NCBI GenBank assembly: GCA_026394265.1
Contig: JAPKYO010000007.1
Location: 14,472-78,471 of the forward strand
Source: Candidatus Bathyarchaeota archaeon
GTDB taxonomy: Archaea; Thermoproteota; Bathyarchaeia; TCS64
Length of the DNA: 64,000 nt
Reading direction: 5' to 3'
Part shown: piece after piece, positions 52,117 through 61,532 of the stretch
Layout: each line of letters starts with the position of its first letter
Numbering within the stretch: position 1 is the stretch's first letter
Position numbers and translations under genes: made by a program
Notes under the pieces: model-generated
Seen by the model: only the letters and a program-made list of their open reading frames with translations
Databases searched by the model: none
What the model was told of the DNA's origin: nothing

Positions 52117-54173
52117 CCATACGCCAGCTCCTGCGTCACCTTGCTCTCCCCCTCGATCTTCTGGACCCTGATGAGGTTGACGCCCTCCTCCTCCCCCTGC
52201 CCGTGGTGGGTGACGAGGAGCACCTGCCCTATCTCCCTGCTGCCCCGCGCGATGTACTCCAGCAGGTGGGGGACGTTCTCCGAGTCGACTGCGTCCGTCG
52301 GCTCGTCGAGTATGAGCAGGTAGGGGAAGTTGCGGACCCTGAGCAGGGCGAGGCGCTCCGCGAGGGCGAAGAGGCTCTGGTGCCCCCCGCCCGCGCGCCA
52401 CGCGGGTAGGGATCGTGGGCTCCCCTTCGGCTGAACCTCAAGCGTGTACCGCTCCCTGTCGATCTTGCACGAGGAGTAGAGCTGCTGGTCGGTGAGGCGG
52501 CGGAAGTACTCGAACGTCGTGTACTCCAGCAGGCGTAGCGTGTTGTCGCGCAGGTCCCTCTCGTATGCGCCGTAGCGTTCCACGACGCCGTCGAGGGCGC
52601 GTATCTTCGCCTCGTACTCGGCGACTTTACCGAGCCTCTCCCTTGACTCCTTTAGTGTCTGCTCGACGCCGGCGAGCTGTGCCTTGAGCCTCTTCTCGGA
52701 GGCGTCCGCCTCCTGGAACCGCGCCGACCTGTCCCTGACTTCGCCCCCGAGTTGATTCTCAGTCGCGCGGAGTGTCTTGAGCTTCTCATCGACGCGCCTC
52801 CGCGCATCCTCGATGCTCCTCACGGGGCCGAACTCCTTCTCGACCAGCTCCGTGAGCCCCTCGGTGCCCAGTTCAAGCCTCTCGTTGAGTGCGGCGCCTT
52901 CCTCGTCGAGCTTCAGCATGTCTCTCTTGCCCTTGTCGAGGCTCGCCCTGAGGTCGAGGAACCTGTCCAGTGCCCTTCCCGCATCGATGCGCTTGTCTGT
53001 CGCCGTCTTTGCCTGTGCCCGTAGCTCCTGTATCTCGGCGACGGCGGATGCCTGCTGCTTCTTCGCTGTCTCCAGTTCCGTTGCCCACTGGGCTAGGTCC
53101 TTCTCGATGGCGGCTGGGTCTATGGGCTGCCCGCACTTGGGGCAGACGGTGAGGCCCTTGTCCTTGAGTTCCCTGTGTTCCGTGATCTGGTGGGTGAGCC
53201 TGTCGGCGGTCGCGGCGGCGGCCCTGCGTCGCTGCTCGACCTCCGCGTCGCTGAGCTGGCGCAGCCGATCCTCCGTCGCCTTCGCCGTGTTCGCCCTAGT
53301 TTCGAGTTCCCTGAGGCGCATGTCGGGGCTCTCACCCATCTCCGAGGCGACGCCCTCCAGCTCGTCCTCCTTCTTCTCGCGGAGTCTCCTGTTTAGCTCG
53401 TACTCCTGCTGGATGGCGTCTAGTTCGGTGAAGGTCGTCTCGTAGCCCTCGACGCGCTCGACGGCGTCCTTGGCGTTCTGAAGCTCGAAGCGCTTCACCT
53501 GAAGCTCGGAGACGAGTGTGGCTTTCCTGCCCGTGATCTCGGTTAGCTGCGCCCCGCCCTCGGCGAGGGTCTTCTCCGCGTTCCTTATCCTCTCCTCGAA
53601 CGCCGGCTTGAGCGGTAGTTCGCCCCTCTGCTCGAGTTGCTTCCTGACCTCCCTGAGCTGCTCACGTATCTCGCTTGGGGCGGTGAGGCCGAGGATCGCG
53701 TTCATGCGCCCCCTGTCGGGGTTGAGTATGTCGACGAACTCCTTCTGCCGCGCGTAGACGACGTTGAAGAATGTGCCGCTGCTTATGCCGAGGAGTTCCC
53801 TGAGCCTGTCCTGAGCGTCCCTCTCACGGGTGATGGGGGCCTTCTCCCCCTCGACCTGCATGAGGATCTCCTTGGCCTTGAACGCCTCATCGGTCCCCTT
53901 CTTGGTGAGGGTCGCCTCGCGGTGGATGGTGACCTTCACCCCCTTCGGGGTCCTGAAGACCAGCTCGACGAAGAGGTCGCCGCCCCCCACGGGGAGCAGG
54001 TCCCTCTTCTCCACGCCGGGAACCTCCCCGAAGAGGCCGAAGAGAACCGCTTCGAGGATCGTGGTCTTCCCCGAGGCGTTCCGCCCGCTTATCTTGTTCA
54101 CGCCCTTGGTGAAGCGGATGGTCTGCTGGCCACGGTAGCTCTTGAAGCCGCGTAGGGTGAGGGACTCGATCAA
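52113..54173 (-). CDS. rad50: Rad50-like SMC ATPase
   Basis: 686 residues, shorter than the roughly 850-890 of many archaeal Rad50 proteins because the coiled coils are short. Walker A GRNASGKTT (residues 30-38), zinc hook CPKC (Cys344, Cys347) between coiled coils, and the C-terminal Walker B LLILDEPTDAVD. The signature motif reads RAGGGHQSLF where LSGGE is usual, so its Glu is not present. With Mre11 it detects and processes DNA double-strand breaks. It overlaps mre11 by 4 bases. Confidence 0.92.
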   Translation of the reverse strand: MIESLTLRGFKSYRGQQTIRFTKGVNKISGRNASGKTTILEAVLFGLFGEVPGVEKRDLLPVGGGDLFVELVFRTPKGVKVTIHREATLTKKGTDEAFKAKEILMQVEGEKAPITRERDAQDRLRELLGISSGTFFNVVYARQKEFVDILNPDRGRMNAILGLTAPSEIREQLREVRKQLEQRGELPLKPAFEERIRNAEKTLAEGGAQLTEITGRKATLVSELQVKRFELQNAKDAVERVEGYETTFTELDAIQQEYELNRRLREKKEDELEGVASEMGESPDMRLRELETRANTAKATEDRLRQLSDAEVEQRRRAAAATADRLTHQITEHRELKDKGLTVCPKCGQPIDPAAIEKDLAQWATELETAKKQQASAVAEIQELRAQAKTATDKRIDAGRALDRFLDLRASLDKGKRDMLKLDEEGAALNERLELGTEGLTELVEKEFGPVRSIEDARRRVDEKLKTLRATENQLGGEVRDRSARFQEADASEKRLKAQLAGVEQTLKESRERLGKVAEYEAKIRALDGVVERYGAYERDLRDNTLRLLEYTTFEYFRRLTDQQLYSSCKIDRERYTLEVQPKGSPRSLPAWRAGGGHQSLFALAERLALLRVRNFPYLLILDEPTDAVDSENVPHLLEYIARGSREIGQVLLVTHHGQGEEEGVNLIRVQKIEGESKVTQELAYG

Positions 54174-55405
54174 GGCTTCTCCCCCTTGAAGGTCTTGGCC
54201 TCGAATCGGCGCACCCAGTCGGCTATGAACTGCTCACGCTGCGTCGCGGTGAGGAGACCCGTCTTTGTGCTCGCCTCCTCCTCAAGCGCCTCCCGGACGC
54301 GCCCGTGCACCTCCCTGATGTCCTCGGCGAAGCCTGCGAAGTCCCCGAAGTACTCAGCCACATCGGTGTTCTCCGCCATGGGGCGCGCCACGCTCGGGGG
54401 CAGATTCAGCTCAAGAGTGTCCACGTCGACCCAGAGGAGCAGCGGGTCGGGGACAGCCTCCCTGATCCTGTCCTCACTAACGTCGCTCGGCCACCCCTCG
54501 CTCAATGTGCCCTCCAGCTTGATCCTGATATACCCCTGCTTCCCCTTCGCGTGCAGCTCGTCGACGAATCCGCGGAGCGTCTCCACCGCCTTCGTCTCGT
54601 ACCACTTCGGGTCCGCGCCGCGCCCGTTCCCGATCTTCGTCTGCCTCATAACGTGCAGCGGCTCGATGGGCATCCACGTCCACTTCGGCCCCTCCGTGTC
54701 GACTATGTAGAAGCCCTTCTCCGGCTCCTCGGCGAAGTCGTAGACCTCTGTGCTGCCCGGGGTGGCGACCCAGCCGGCGCCGTTCAGCTTCCGAGGCTCG
54801 CAGCGCCTGTGGTAGTGGCCCGTGAAGACGTAGTCTGCGCCGGATGCGGCGAGCTGGTCGAGGCTGAGACTGCTGTCCCCCGGTGGGACGTCGTTGTAGT
54901 TAGCGACGAAGCCGTGTAGCATTAGAACCTTGACGCCCTTGCCCAGCCTGAGGGCGGGCTTTGCCAGCCTCTCGTAGGCGACGTCTATCTGATCATAATA
55001 GTTGAGCCCAACGACGTGCAGTCGGTCGTCGTCGTAGACGATGTTCTCGTCGCCGAAGACGTGCAGGTACCCGGCGAGTGGGTGCCGTATGTAGTCGAGG
55101 GCGTCGCTCTGGCTCCGCCCGTCGTGGTTGCCCCTGATGACGAGGATGCGAATGCTCCGTTTATGCTTGGCCTCCGTCTCCTTGACGAGGCGGAACAGCT
55201 CCCTCTGCGTGAACTCCACCATGTGCGGGCGTAGTGTGCGCCTCTCGAAGAGGTCACCGCAGACGAAGACGTAGTCAACCCCCGCTGAGACGATGGCGTC
55301 CACAGCCTTCGACAGCGCCCTCTCGAACGCGAGCCGCCTATGCTCCGCTATCGCGAGGGGGATACTCCGCCCGATGTGGAGGTCGGCGATGACGGCGAAA
55401 CGCAT
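54170..55405 (-). CDS. mre11: Mre11 DNA nuclease
   Basis: 411 residues. Phosphoesterase motifs: DLHIGR (Asp8, His10), VCGDLFERR, RGNHDGRS, LHGF and GHYHR, which bind two Mn ions. It resects DNA ends with Rad50. ATG 55405 lies after GGTGG with good spacing; an in-frame GTG at 55414 is possible. It follows herA directly and overlaps rad50 by 4 bases, fitting the conserved operon. Confidence 0.95.
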   Translation of the reverse strand: MRFAVIADLHIGRSIPLAIAEHRRLAFERALSKAVDAIVSAGVDYVFVCGDLFERRTLRPHMVEFTQRELFRLVKETEAKHKRSIRILVIRGNHDGRSQSDALDYIRHPLAGYLHVFGDENIVYDDDRLHVVGLNYYDQIDVAYERLAKPALRLGKGVKVLMLHGFVANYNDVPPGDSSLSLDQLAASGADYVFTGHYHRRCEPRKLNGAGWVATPGSTEVYDFAEEPEKGFYIVDTEGPKWTWMPIEPLHVMRQTKIGNGRGADPKWYETKAVETLRGFVDELHAKGKQGYIRIKLEGTLSEGWPSDVSEDRIREAVPDPLLLWVDVDTLELNLPPSVARPMAENTDVAEYFGDFAGFAEDIREVHGRVREALEEEASTKTGLLTATQREQFIADWVRRFEAKTFKGEKP

Positions 55406-55414
55406 GTGAGCCAC

Positions 55415-57034
55415 CTAGTGTAGGGGGAAGGCGTCCCTCTTCCTCTTAATCTCCGCGTCCTCACGGGCCTGCCTGAGGAGGTCCGCGATCTCCGGCGTCC
55501 TGCCGCCGTGGCGCGTCTCGCGCCTAGCCGTCTTGATCATCACCGGCACCGGCACGAATGGGCCGACGAGAACCGCCTCCCCCTGCTCAAGCGCCGGGAG
55601 ATCAGCTAATAGGTCCTCGCTGAATGACTCCGAAGCCGCCTGTATCGTGTTCTGGTCCGTGCTGTTGACGACACGGAGTATGGCGAGGTTGCTGCAGTTG
55701 CTCAGTATGTCCGGGTCGATGCGGCGCGGCCTCTGGCTGATGACGGTGAGGAAGACGCCGAACTTGGCCCCCTCCGCCGCGATGCGTGCAAGTATGTCCC
55801 TGCTGAACCTGCCACCGCCCTCGTCGGGCGGCGCCGCGAACCTGTGCGCCTCCTCGACGAAGACGAAGAGGGGCAGCTTCTCCTCGTGCCGGTACTTGAT
55901 CTGGAAAATGCGGCGCAGGATCATGCCGACGAGTACGTCCTGCTCGTCGTCTGAGATTCCGCTGAGGAAGATGTCGCTCATGTGCTGGGGGGCGAAGAAC
56001 TCCCTGACTGGCAGCTCCCCCTCGCTGAAGATGTTCCTCTCCGCGAGGCCTTCGAGGTGCTCTATGAGGCGGGCGACTCGTGTCGCGTCCTGCTTCGCCT
56101 TCTTCTTTTTCTTCTTCCCCTCTGTCTCCTCCTCTTCCTCGCCCTCGTCGAGTTGCTCGTAGAGGATGTCGATGATGTCTTGGAGGCCGTAGAACTTCTT
56201 GCGGGCCTTCGCCTCCTTGACGGCCCTGCCGAGGATTATCTTCTGGAGGCTGCCGGTTATGTGGGAGAGCCTGCAGAGCTCCCCGGTGGTGCACTGGCTG
56301 ACGCTGATGTGCAGGGGCTTGACGTGTGGTGCGTCGAATGCCTCGGCTGTGTCGGGGCGATAGACTGTGACCTTGTCACGGAAGTACTCGTGCTCTGCGC
56401 CGTCTGGGTCCTGCGTCATGTTGGCGTAGTCGCCGTGGGCGTCGATGACGAGGATGGATGCGCCCTGGCGGAGAAGCTGCTCCATGATGCGCCCCGCGAA
56501 GTAGCTCTTACCGTACCGCGTCATTGCGAGTATCGCGGTGTGTCTGTGTAGCTCCTTGCCGCTGACGGGGACGCTTATCCCCTCCCTGTGCAGGAGGCTG
56601 CCGACCATGAGGGGTATCTCCCCCTCGCCGAGGGTGAAGAGCCTCTGGAGTAGCTCGTCGCTGGCGCGGTAGACGGGGCTCCCCGGCATCGGGGGGCTGC
56701 GGGGTCTGTGCACCTCGCTGCGGCCCCCCTCGCTGTGCAGGTAGCCGAGGACCTTGGCGTGCGCGAAGACCTGTATGAGGTCATCGTCGATGCCAAGCTC
56801 CCCCATCTTCCTAGCGGCGTCGGGGGTCGTCCTCTCGTCGTAGAAGGGGTGGCGACTCGTGATCGTCTTCACCTGCCCCAGGACCCTGATGCTCCTCATG
56901 GAGCCGTCCGGCTGTGGCTCCTCAACCTCGACCTCGACGTACTCGTAGCTCACCGGCCTGTTCTTGGTATCCACTATGTTGAACTCGAACCACGTCGGGT
57001 CGCTCTGCCCTATGATGCTGCCGTACTCCTTCAT
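55415..57034 (-). CDS. herA: HerA-type DNA helicase/translocase
   Basis: 539-residue DUF87 hexameric ATPase that with NurA resects DNA ends. P-loop is MTRYGKSYFAG (Lys176), lacking the early Gly of the textbook Walker A; Walker B is FVFVEEAHRF. A Glu-rich then Lys-rich insertion near residue 300 is unusual. N-terminal HAS-like barrel (residues 20-110). Start ATG 57034 overlaps nurA by 4 bases. Confidence 0.93.
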   Translation of the reverse strand: MKEYGSIIGQSDPTWFEFNIVDTKNRPVSYEYVEVEVEEPQPDGSMRSIRVLGQVKTITSRHPFYDERTTPDAARKMGELGIDDDLIQVFAHAKVLGYLHSEGGRSEVHRPRSPPMPGSPVYRASDELLQRLFTLGEGEIPLMVGSLLHREGISVPVSGKELHRHTAILAMTRYGKSYFAGRIMEQLLRQGASILVIDAHGDYANMTQDPDGAEHEYFRDKVTVYRPDTAEAFDAPHVKPLHISVSQCTTGELCRLSHITGSLQKIILGRAVKEAKARKKFYGLQDIIDILYEQLDEGEEEEETEGKKKKKKAKQDATRVARLIEHLEGLAERNIFSEGELPVREFFAPQHMSDIFLSGISDDEQDVLVGMILRRIFQIKYRHEEKLPLFVFVEEAHRFAAPPDEGGGRFSRDILARIAAEGAKFGVFLTVISQRPRRIDPDILSNCSNLAILRVVNSTDQNTIQAASESFSEDLLADLPALEQGEAVLVGPFVPVPVMIKTARRETRHGGRTPEIADLLRQAREDAEIKRKRDAFPLH

Positions 57035-58317
57035 CCGAACTCCCTCTTCGTCCTGCGCTTGCCCTCCACGTCCAGGCCAGCCTCTTCGAGGCGGCGGATT
57101 ATGAAGGGCTCGTATTTCCGGTGGTATAGGTCCCTGTCGAAGTGGGCCAGCATGTCCGCCTGCTTGAGCGGGATGTTGTACTCGACCTCGTTGCAGAACC
57201 AGTGTCCGAGGTGGTTCAAAACCTTTTCAAGGTTTGGGTTGGGGGCGAGGAACATGTTGCGGGTGTGGCTGTTCCACGCCTCGGGTCTTCCGAGGAGGTT
57301 GGCGAGGACGTCGACGCGGAAGGGGCGCGCCCTAGGGCCGGGCTTCCAGTAGATGGCGGCGACGCCGGGCGCCGTGAAGAAGCCCTTCACCGCCTCCTTG
57401 ACGCGCGCCGCGGTGCCCGCCTCGAGGTACTTGTCAACCATCCTGTAGAGGCTGGGGGTGTCGTTGTCCGCGTAGTAGATGGAGGGGGAGAGGTAGAGGG
57501 GCGAGGTGTAGCCCGCCGTCTCGGTGGATTCCTTCACGAGGAGCGGGTCGCAGAGGGGACGCGCCTCGATCCACGGCTCAATCTGCTTCCACTCCTCCTC
57601 ACTCCAATTCTGCATCTTACCCCTGAGATCGAGGGGGGAGGACGCCTCGTCGAGCTGCTTGACTAGGCCCCCGAGCCCCGCTTTCGTGACCGCCCCCTTG
57701 AGCAGCTCCATGTAGAGGAAGAAGACGCTCGAGTCCTTGGCGACGCCGACTATGGGGAACCCGTTGTCCCGCGCCAGCGTGCGCAGCCGGGTTATCGACT
57801 CGAAGAAGTCGACGAGCAGCTCGGGGTGGTGCCTGTACTCCCTTACGGCGTATGGGAACCTGCCGATGTAGAGGCTGCCGTCCATGAGGACGACGGGTGA
57901 CCCACCCTCGTCGAGCACCTTCTTCGCCGCGGCGTAGGCGGCGTCGTACTCACAGATGGTTCGCACGTAGCCGGGGATGAAGCTCTTGTCCCTGTCCTCG
58001 TAGACCTGTCCGACGTAGATGCGGACCTTTCTCTCCATGCGCCGTCCCTCTCCGGGCTTGTGGATGAGGGCTATGGCGCGCCCCGCGGCTACGAAGTCTC
58101 CGTATGCGAAGTCGCTCTGCTGGATGCCGCCGTCGACGCTGATGAGAGTCCCCTCGCGGTCCTCTGAGTCATGAGCGTATGGCACCCACTTGGCCTTCAC
58201 CTCGTCGGCGAGGATGGACGGCTTCGACTCCTCCTCGTCCCTCGCCGCTATCTCCCCCGCCACCCTCTCCAGCTCCGAGTAGAACTCGTCGAAGAAGAGG
58301 TCCCTTACACCGCTCAA
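57031..58317 (-). CDS. nurA: NurA 5'-3' nuclease
   Basis: 428 residues. RNase-H-like nuclease; metal-binding Asp62 (ISVDGGIQ) and Asp146 (LMDGSLY) are in place. It forms the HerA-NurA end-resection machine. The TTG start at 58317 is 27-37 bases after a TATA box (58345-58354), so the operon nurA-herA-mre11-rad50 is transcribed leaderless from here. Confidence 0.93.
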   Translation of the reverse strand: MSGVRDLFFDEFYSELERVAGEIAARDEEESKPSILADEVKAKWVPYAHDSEDREGTLISVDGGIQQSDFAYGDFVAAGRAIALIHKPGEGRRMERKVRIYVGQVYEDRDKSFIPGYVRTICEYDAAYAAAKKVLDEGGSPVVLMDGSLYIGRFPYAVREYRHHPELLVDFFESITRLRTLARDNGFPIVGVAKDSSVFFLYMELLKGAVTKAGLGGLVKQLDEASSPLDLRGKMQNWSEEEWKQIEPWIEARPLCDPLLVKESTETAGYTSPLYLSPSIYYADNDTPSLYRMVDKYLEAGTAARVKEAVKGFFTAPGVAAIYWKPGPRARPFRVDVLANLLGRPEAWNSHTRNMFLAPNPNLEKVLNHLGHWFCNEVEYNIPLKQADMLAHFDRDLYHRKYEPFIIRRLEEAGLDVEGKRRTKREFG

Positions 58318-58344
58318 GCCCCGTCAGAGAAGACTAGCCGGCTC

Positions 58345-58354
58345 CGAATATATG
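58345..58354 (-). promoter_or_regulatory. TATA box of the nurA-herA-mre11-rad50 operon
   Basis: Minus-strand GCATATATTC, immediately downstream of the SRP RNA 3' end and 27-37 bases before the TTG start of nurA. Confidence 0.65.
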
Positions 58355-58359
58355 CTTGA

Positions 58360-58696
58360 GAGGTGGGTGAAGGTGGGTGCAGCGGTGGCTCCCATGGGCA
58401 ACTGGGATGGCGTGACGCAGGTCCGCGTCACCCTCCTCCGTCCCGAGTTCCCGCGAGCGCCAAACGTTCAGACTTAGGTTGCTCCCTCCCGGGCCTGGCC
58501 AGGTTCGCCCGTCGAATGCACGCACGCCCCCCTACGAGGGCGTGCGACGCAGCCGCCGGCCCCGCGGGGCAGGACATCGACGGAGGGCTCCGCGCCTTAC
58601 GCCACGCTTCCCCCGGCCACCCAAGAGGGTTACTGACCCCCTTTGTAGCCCGTTAAGGGTGCGGGGCAGGGCTGGCTCCCCGATCCTACCCACCAC
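58360..58696 (-). ncRNA. Signal recognition particle RNA (7S RNA)
   Basis: About 335 bases on the minus strand. Helix 8 carries the SRP54 motif CCAGGCCCGGGAGGGAGCA with a GGGA tetraloop (58487-58490). Helix 6 is CGCACGCCC/GGGCGTGCG closed by a GTAG tetraloop (58532-58535), the GNAR loop bound by SRP19. The Alu part contains AGTAACCC, and the ends pair as helix 1 (GGTGGGT near 58694 with ACCCACC near 58362). A TATA-like CCTTTTACC (58721-58729 on this strand) is about 25 bases before the 5' end. Ends are estimates. No protein-coding frame here is credible. Confidence 0.88.
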
Positions 58697-58720
58697 TGCA
58701 ACCTATGAGGCGTAGCCACT

Positions 58721-58729
58721 CGGTAAAAG
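58721..58729 (-). promoter_or_regulatory. TATA box of SRP RNA
   Basis: Minus-strand CCTTTTACC, about 25 bases before the inferred RNA 5' end (near 58696). Confidence 0.6.
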
Positions 58730-58782
58730 GGTTACGCAACACACGGTGCACGCCTCCCGGGTTAGAATCTTACCTCGAAAAT

Positions 58783-58790
58783 GATATAAC
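58783..58790 (+). promoter_or_regulatory. TATA box of first tandem MFS gene
   Basis: GATATAAC, 47 bases before ATG 58837. The spacing matches that of the other three promoters in the tandem set (44-47 bases). Confidence 0.5.
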
Positions 58791-58836
58791 TACAAACTCC
58801 TCGGTAAGTGGGTCCCCCCCAAGCGAGGGAACATTT

Positions 58837-60087
58837 ATGCCCCCAAGCACAGTAGACCCGAAGCTGAGGCGTAATTATTATCTCCTCATCCTCTCCGCAA
58901 TCTCCCTCCAGATCACCGTCTCCACCATCTACATGGTGCTGCCCCTTTACTTCGAGCAGTTCGGGGTGAACAAGTCTGGCACAGGAGTCCTCATAAGCAT
59001 AGGGACCTTCGCCGGCATTGTCAGCGGGATAGTCGCGGGCAAGTTTAGCGACAACTTCGGAAGGAAACCCTTCCTGATCCTGGGCACCGCGATGTACAGC
59101 ATCGTGTTCTTCCTCTTCGCCTACGTTCCGGGCAGCTTCAACGTCTTCTTCATCCTCCGCTTCATCGAGGGACTCGGCTACTACATCATACCCGTCATCA
59201 TAGTCTCCATGGCGGCGGACATCTTCCCCGCCAAGGAGCGAGGCCGAGCCATGGCACTCTACGGCATGAGCAGCGGCGTCGGCCAACTAGTCGGCCCCCT
59301 CACCGCAGGCTACCTCATCTCCGCTGGGAGCTACACAACCTACTTCCTATTCTGCGGAGGATTCGTCGTCACCAGCCTAGTAATCATGATCCTCTTCGTC
59401 AAGGAGACCCTGAACAAGGAGAAGACGACGGTGAAAATCGACGCTGGCCCCAAGATGAAGCTCGGCGAATCTGTGAAACACTTCCTCGGTCAGGTAAAGG
59501 GCCTCGGCGTCGTGGTCCTCGTCTTCCTCATAGCCATACTATTCTACCGCGTCGGGTACACGATGGTCGACCCACTCTTCACCCTCTACCTGAAGGATGT
59601 CCTAAAGCTGAACATCAGCGAGTCGAGCTACATTTACGCGCTGAAGGCGATCTGCACGCTGGCAGCTGCCCCAGTCGCAGGGTACCTCAACGATAGAGTC
59701 GGCAGAAAACCCGTGTTTCTCATCGGCATGGCCCTCACCGTCGTGACGATGTTCAGCTACAGCCAGGCCAACAGCATCGAGTTCGTCTACCTCATCCGAG
59801 CCGTCGACTCCGTCGCCCAAGCCACCCTCCTAACCACCATCCGGACGATGATGACCGACCTCGTGAGCCCCGAGATGCGCGGCTTCGGTCAGGGCCTCTA
59901 CAGCTCCATCACACAGGAGAGCAGCACAATCGGCTCCATATTCGGCGGAGTAATCATCGACAGCTGGGGCTACACGGGGGCGTTCCTGACGGCTATGAGC
60001 TTAGCCGCGATCGCTCTCTTCGTAGTCTGGTCGAGGGTGCCCGATCCCGTTAAGACCGTAAAAAAGGAAGATGCGATAAAAACCTAG
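58837..60087 (+). CDS. MFS transporter, tandem paralogue 1
   Basis: 416 residues, about 12 helices. N-terminal RRNYYLLILSAISLQITVSTIYMV and the MFS loop AGKFSDNFGRKPFL. The second-half loop is GYLNDRVGRKPVF. The four paralogues at 58837, 60176, 61533 and 62899 share an N-terminal motif and the same loop positions and clearly arose by duplication. ATG 58837 follows GAGGGA with good spacing; the frame open to 58705 overlaps the SRP RNA promoter. Substrate unknown. Confidence 0.9.
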   Translation: MPPSTVDPKLRRNYYLLILSAISLQITVSTIYMVLPLYFEQFGVNKSGTGVLISIGTFAGIVSGIVAGKFSDNFGRKPFLILGTAMYSIVFFLFAYVPGSFNVFFILRFIEGLGYYIIPVIIVSMAADIFPAKERGRAMALYGMSSGVGQLVGPLTAGYLISAGSYTTYFLFCGGFVVTSLVIMILFVKETLNKEKTTVKIDAGPKMKLGESVKHFLGQVKGLGVVVLVFLIAILFYRVGYTMVDPLFTLYLKDVLKLNISESSYIYALKAICTLAAAPVAGYLNDRVGRKPVFLIGMALTVVTMFSYSQANSIEFVYLIRAVDSVAQATLLTTIRTMMTDLVSPEMRGFGQGLYSSITQESSTIGSIFGGVIIDSWGYTGAFLTAMSLAAIALFVVWSRVPDPVKTVKKEDAIKT

Positions 60088-60120
60088 ACCAGTCATCGCC
60101 CCCATCGCCGGGAAGTCGAA

Positions 60121-60132
60121 AAATTAATATCC
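60121..60132 (+). promoter_or_regulatory. TATA box of second tandem MFS gene
   Basis: AAATTAATATCC, 44 bases before the TTG start at 60176. Closely similar to the element of the fourth gene (GTTAATATCC). Confidence 0.6.
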
Positions 60133-60175
60133 CCTCTGGGTCGAGTCAAGGGCTTATCATCCAAGGCCCTACTAA

Positions 60176-61435
60176 TTGACCGAGAGAGAAGTTACTCCGG
60201 AATGGCGTAGGCAATGGTATCTCACCATTGGCTCAATAGTGATGATGCAGGTCACATCATCCACCATCTACATGACCCTCCCGCTCTTTTTCAGCAGCGT
60301 CGGGGTGGGAAAATCTGAGAATGGGTTCCTTATCTCCATCGGAACCTTCGCGGGGATCATAAGCGGCCTGATAGCCGGGGCATCCTCAAACAGGTTCGGC
60401 AGGAAGAAGATCCTGATCCTAGCCGCGCTGATCTACTCCTTGACGTTCTTCATGCTCGTCTTCATGGGGCGCGACTTCTACTCCCTCCTGTTCTCGCGCT
60501 TCATCGCGGGTATAGGATTCTACATGATGCCCGTTATGGTTACGACGATGGCCGCCGACATCTTTCCCTTCAAGGAGCGAGGTCGGGCGATGGCCCTCTA
60601 CGGTAGCTCCGGGGGTGTTGGCGCCCTCATCGGCCCGCTGATGACCCCCTACCTCGTCCACGGAAACGACTACACGTGGTACTTCGTCTTCTCGGGCGCA
60701 TCCGTCCTCGTCAGCGCCATCGCGATGATCTTCCTCGTCAAGGAGACCCTACCCCCCGAGATCAAGGAGAAGGCCCGGGTCACCGCGGGGAAGAAGTTCG
60801 ACATAAAGGAGTTCGCGACATCGCTGAAGGGGCTTGGCATCATCGTGCTGGTCTTCCTCATCGCCGTGACCATGTACCGGACTGGCTACACGATGATCGA
60901 TCCCTTCCTCAGCCTCTACCTCAAGGAGGTGCTCAACCTCGACCTCGGCTCCGTCAGCTACATCTACGCACTCAGGGCACTCTGCACGATAATCTTCTCG
61001 CAGGGGGCGGGTTGGCTCATCGACAAGTACGGGCGTAAGAAGATGTTCATGATCGGCCTCGGCATGACCTGCATCACCACGTTCAGCTACACGATCACTC
61101 AGTCGTTCGTGCAGATGCTCTTCCTCAGGTCGTGGGACGCCGCCGCAAACGCCGTTACCCTGACCTCCATCCGAACATTGGTCGCGGATCTCCTGAGCCC
61201 GGAGATGCGCGCCTTCGGCATGGGCCTATACTCGGCCACGACCCAGCAGAGCTCAACGGTCGGCTCTATATTCAGCGGCTTCATCATCGACTCCTTCGGG
61301 TACAGCACCACGTTCTATACCGCCACTATACTCTGCCTGATCTCCTTCTTTGTGGTCCTGCTCTTCGTGCCCGAGCCGGGGAAGGCAAAGGCGGCCAAAC
61401 CTCCGGGGGAAGCGAAACCCCCCTCCCGGGGCTGA
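60176..61435 (+). CDS. MFS transporter, tandem paralogue 2
   Basis: 419 residues, about 12 helices. MFS loop AGASSNRFGRKKIL; second-half loop GWLIDKYGRKKMF. Slightly diverged from paralogue 1, with N-terminal RRQWYLTIGSIVMMQVTSSTIY. TTG start inferred from promoter spacing; no ATG near. Ends in a Lys/Pro-rich cytoplasmic tail. Substrate unknown. Confidence 0.88.
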   Translation: MTEREVTPEWRRQWYLTIGSIVMMQVTSSTIYMTLPLFFSSVGVGKSENGFLISIGTFAGIISGLIAGASSNRFGRKKILILAALIYSLTFFMLVFMGRDFYSLLFSRFIAGIGFYMMPVMVTTMAADIFPFKERGRAMALYGSSGGVGALIGPLMTPYLVHGNDYTWYFVFSGASVLVSAIAMIFLVKETLPPEIKEKARVTAGKKFDIKEFATSLKGLGIIVLVFLIAVTMYRTGYTMIDPFLSLYLKEVLNLDLGSVSYIYALRALCTIIFSQGAGWLIDKYGRKKMFMIGLGMTCITTFSYTITQSFVQMLFLRSWDAAANAVTLTSIRTLVADLLSPEMRAFGMGLYSATTQQSSTVGSIFSGFIIDSFGYSTTFYTATILCLISFFVVLLFVPEPGKAKAAKPPGEAKPPSRG

Positions 61436-61477
61436 CTGCATCCACTAGTATTAGCAGTTTTCTGTAAACCGCGAAAG

Positions 61478-61487
61478 ACTAATATTG
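61478..61487 (+). promoter_or_regulatory. TATA box of third tandem MFS gene
   Basis: ACTAATATTG, about 46 bases before ATG 61533. Confidence 0.55.
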
Positions 61488-61532
61488 ACTCAGTTACCCG
61501 ATGTCTGCATCACCTCCTCAGGCGAAGCCGAC

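Noticed and set aside
58363..58715. Two overlapping plus-strand reading frames of 78 and 97 residues
   Set aside because: They lie over the SRP RNA on the other strand, are rich in Arg/Pro/Gly, and match no family; the RNA motifs explain the sequence.
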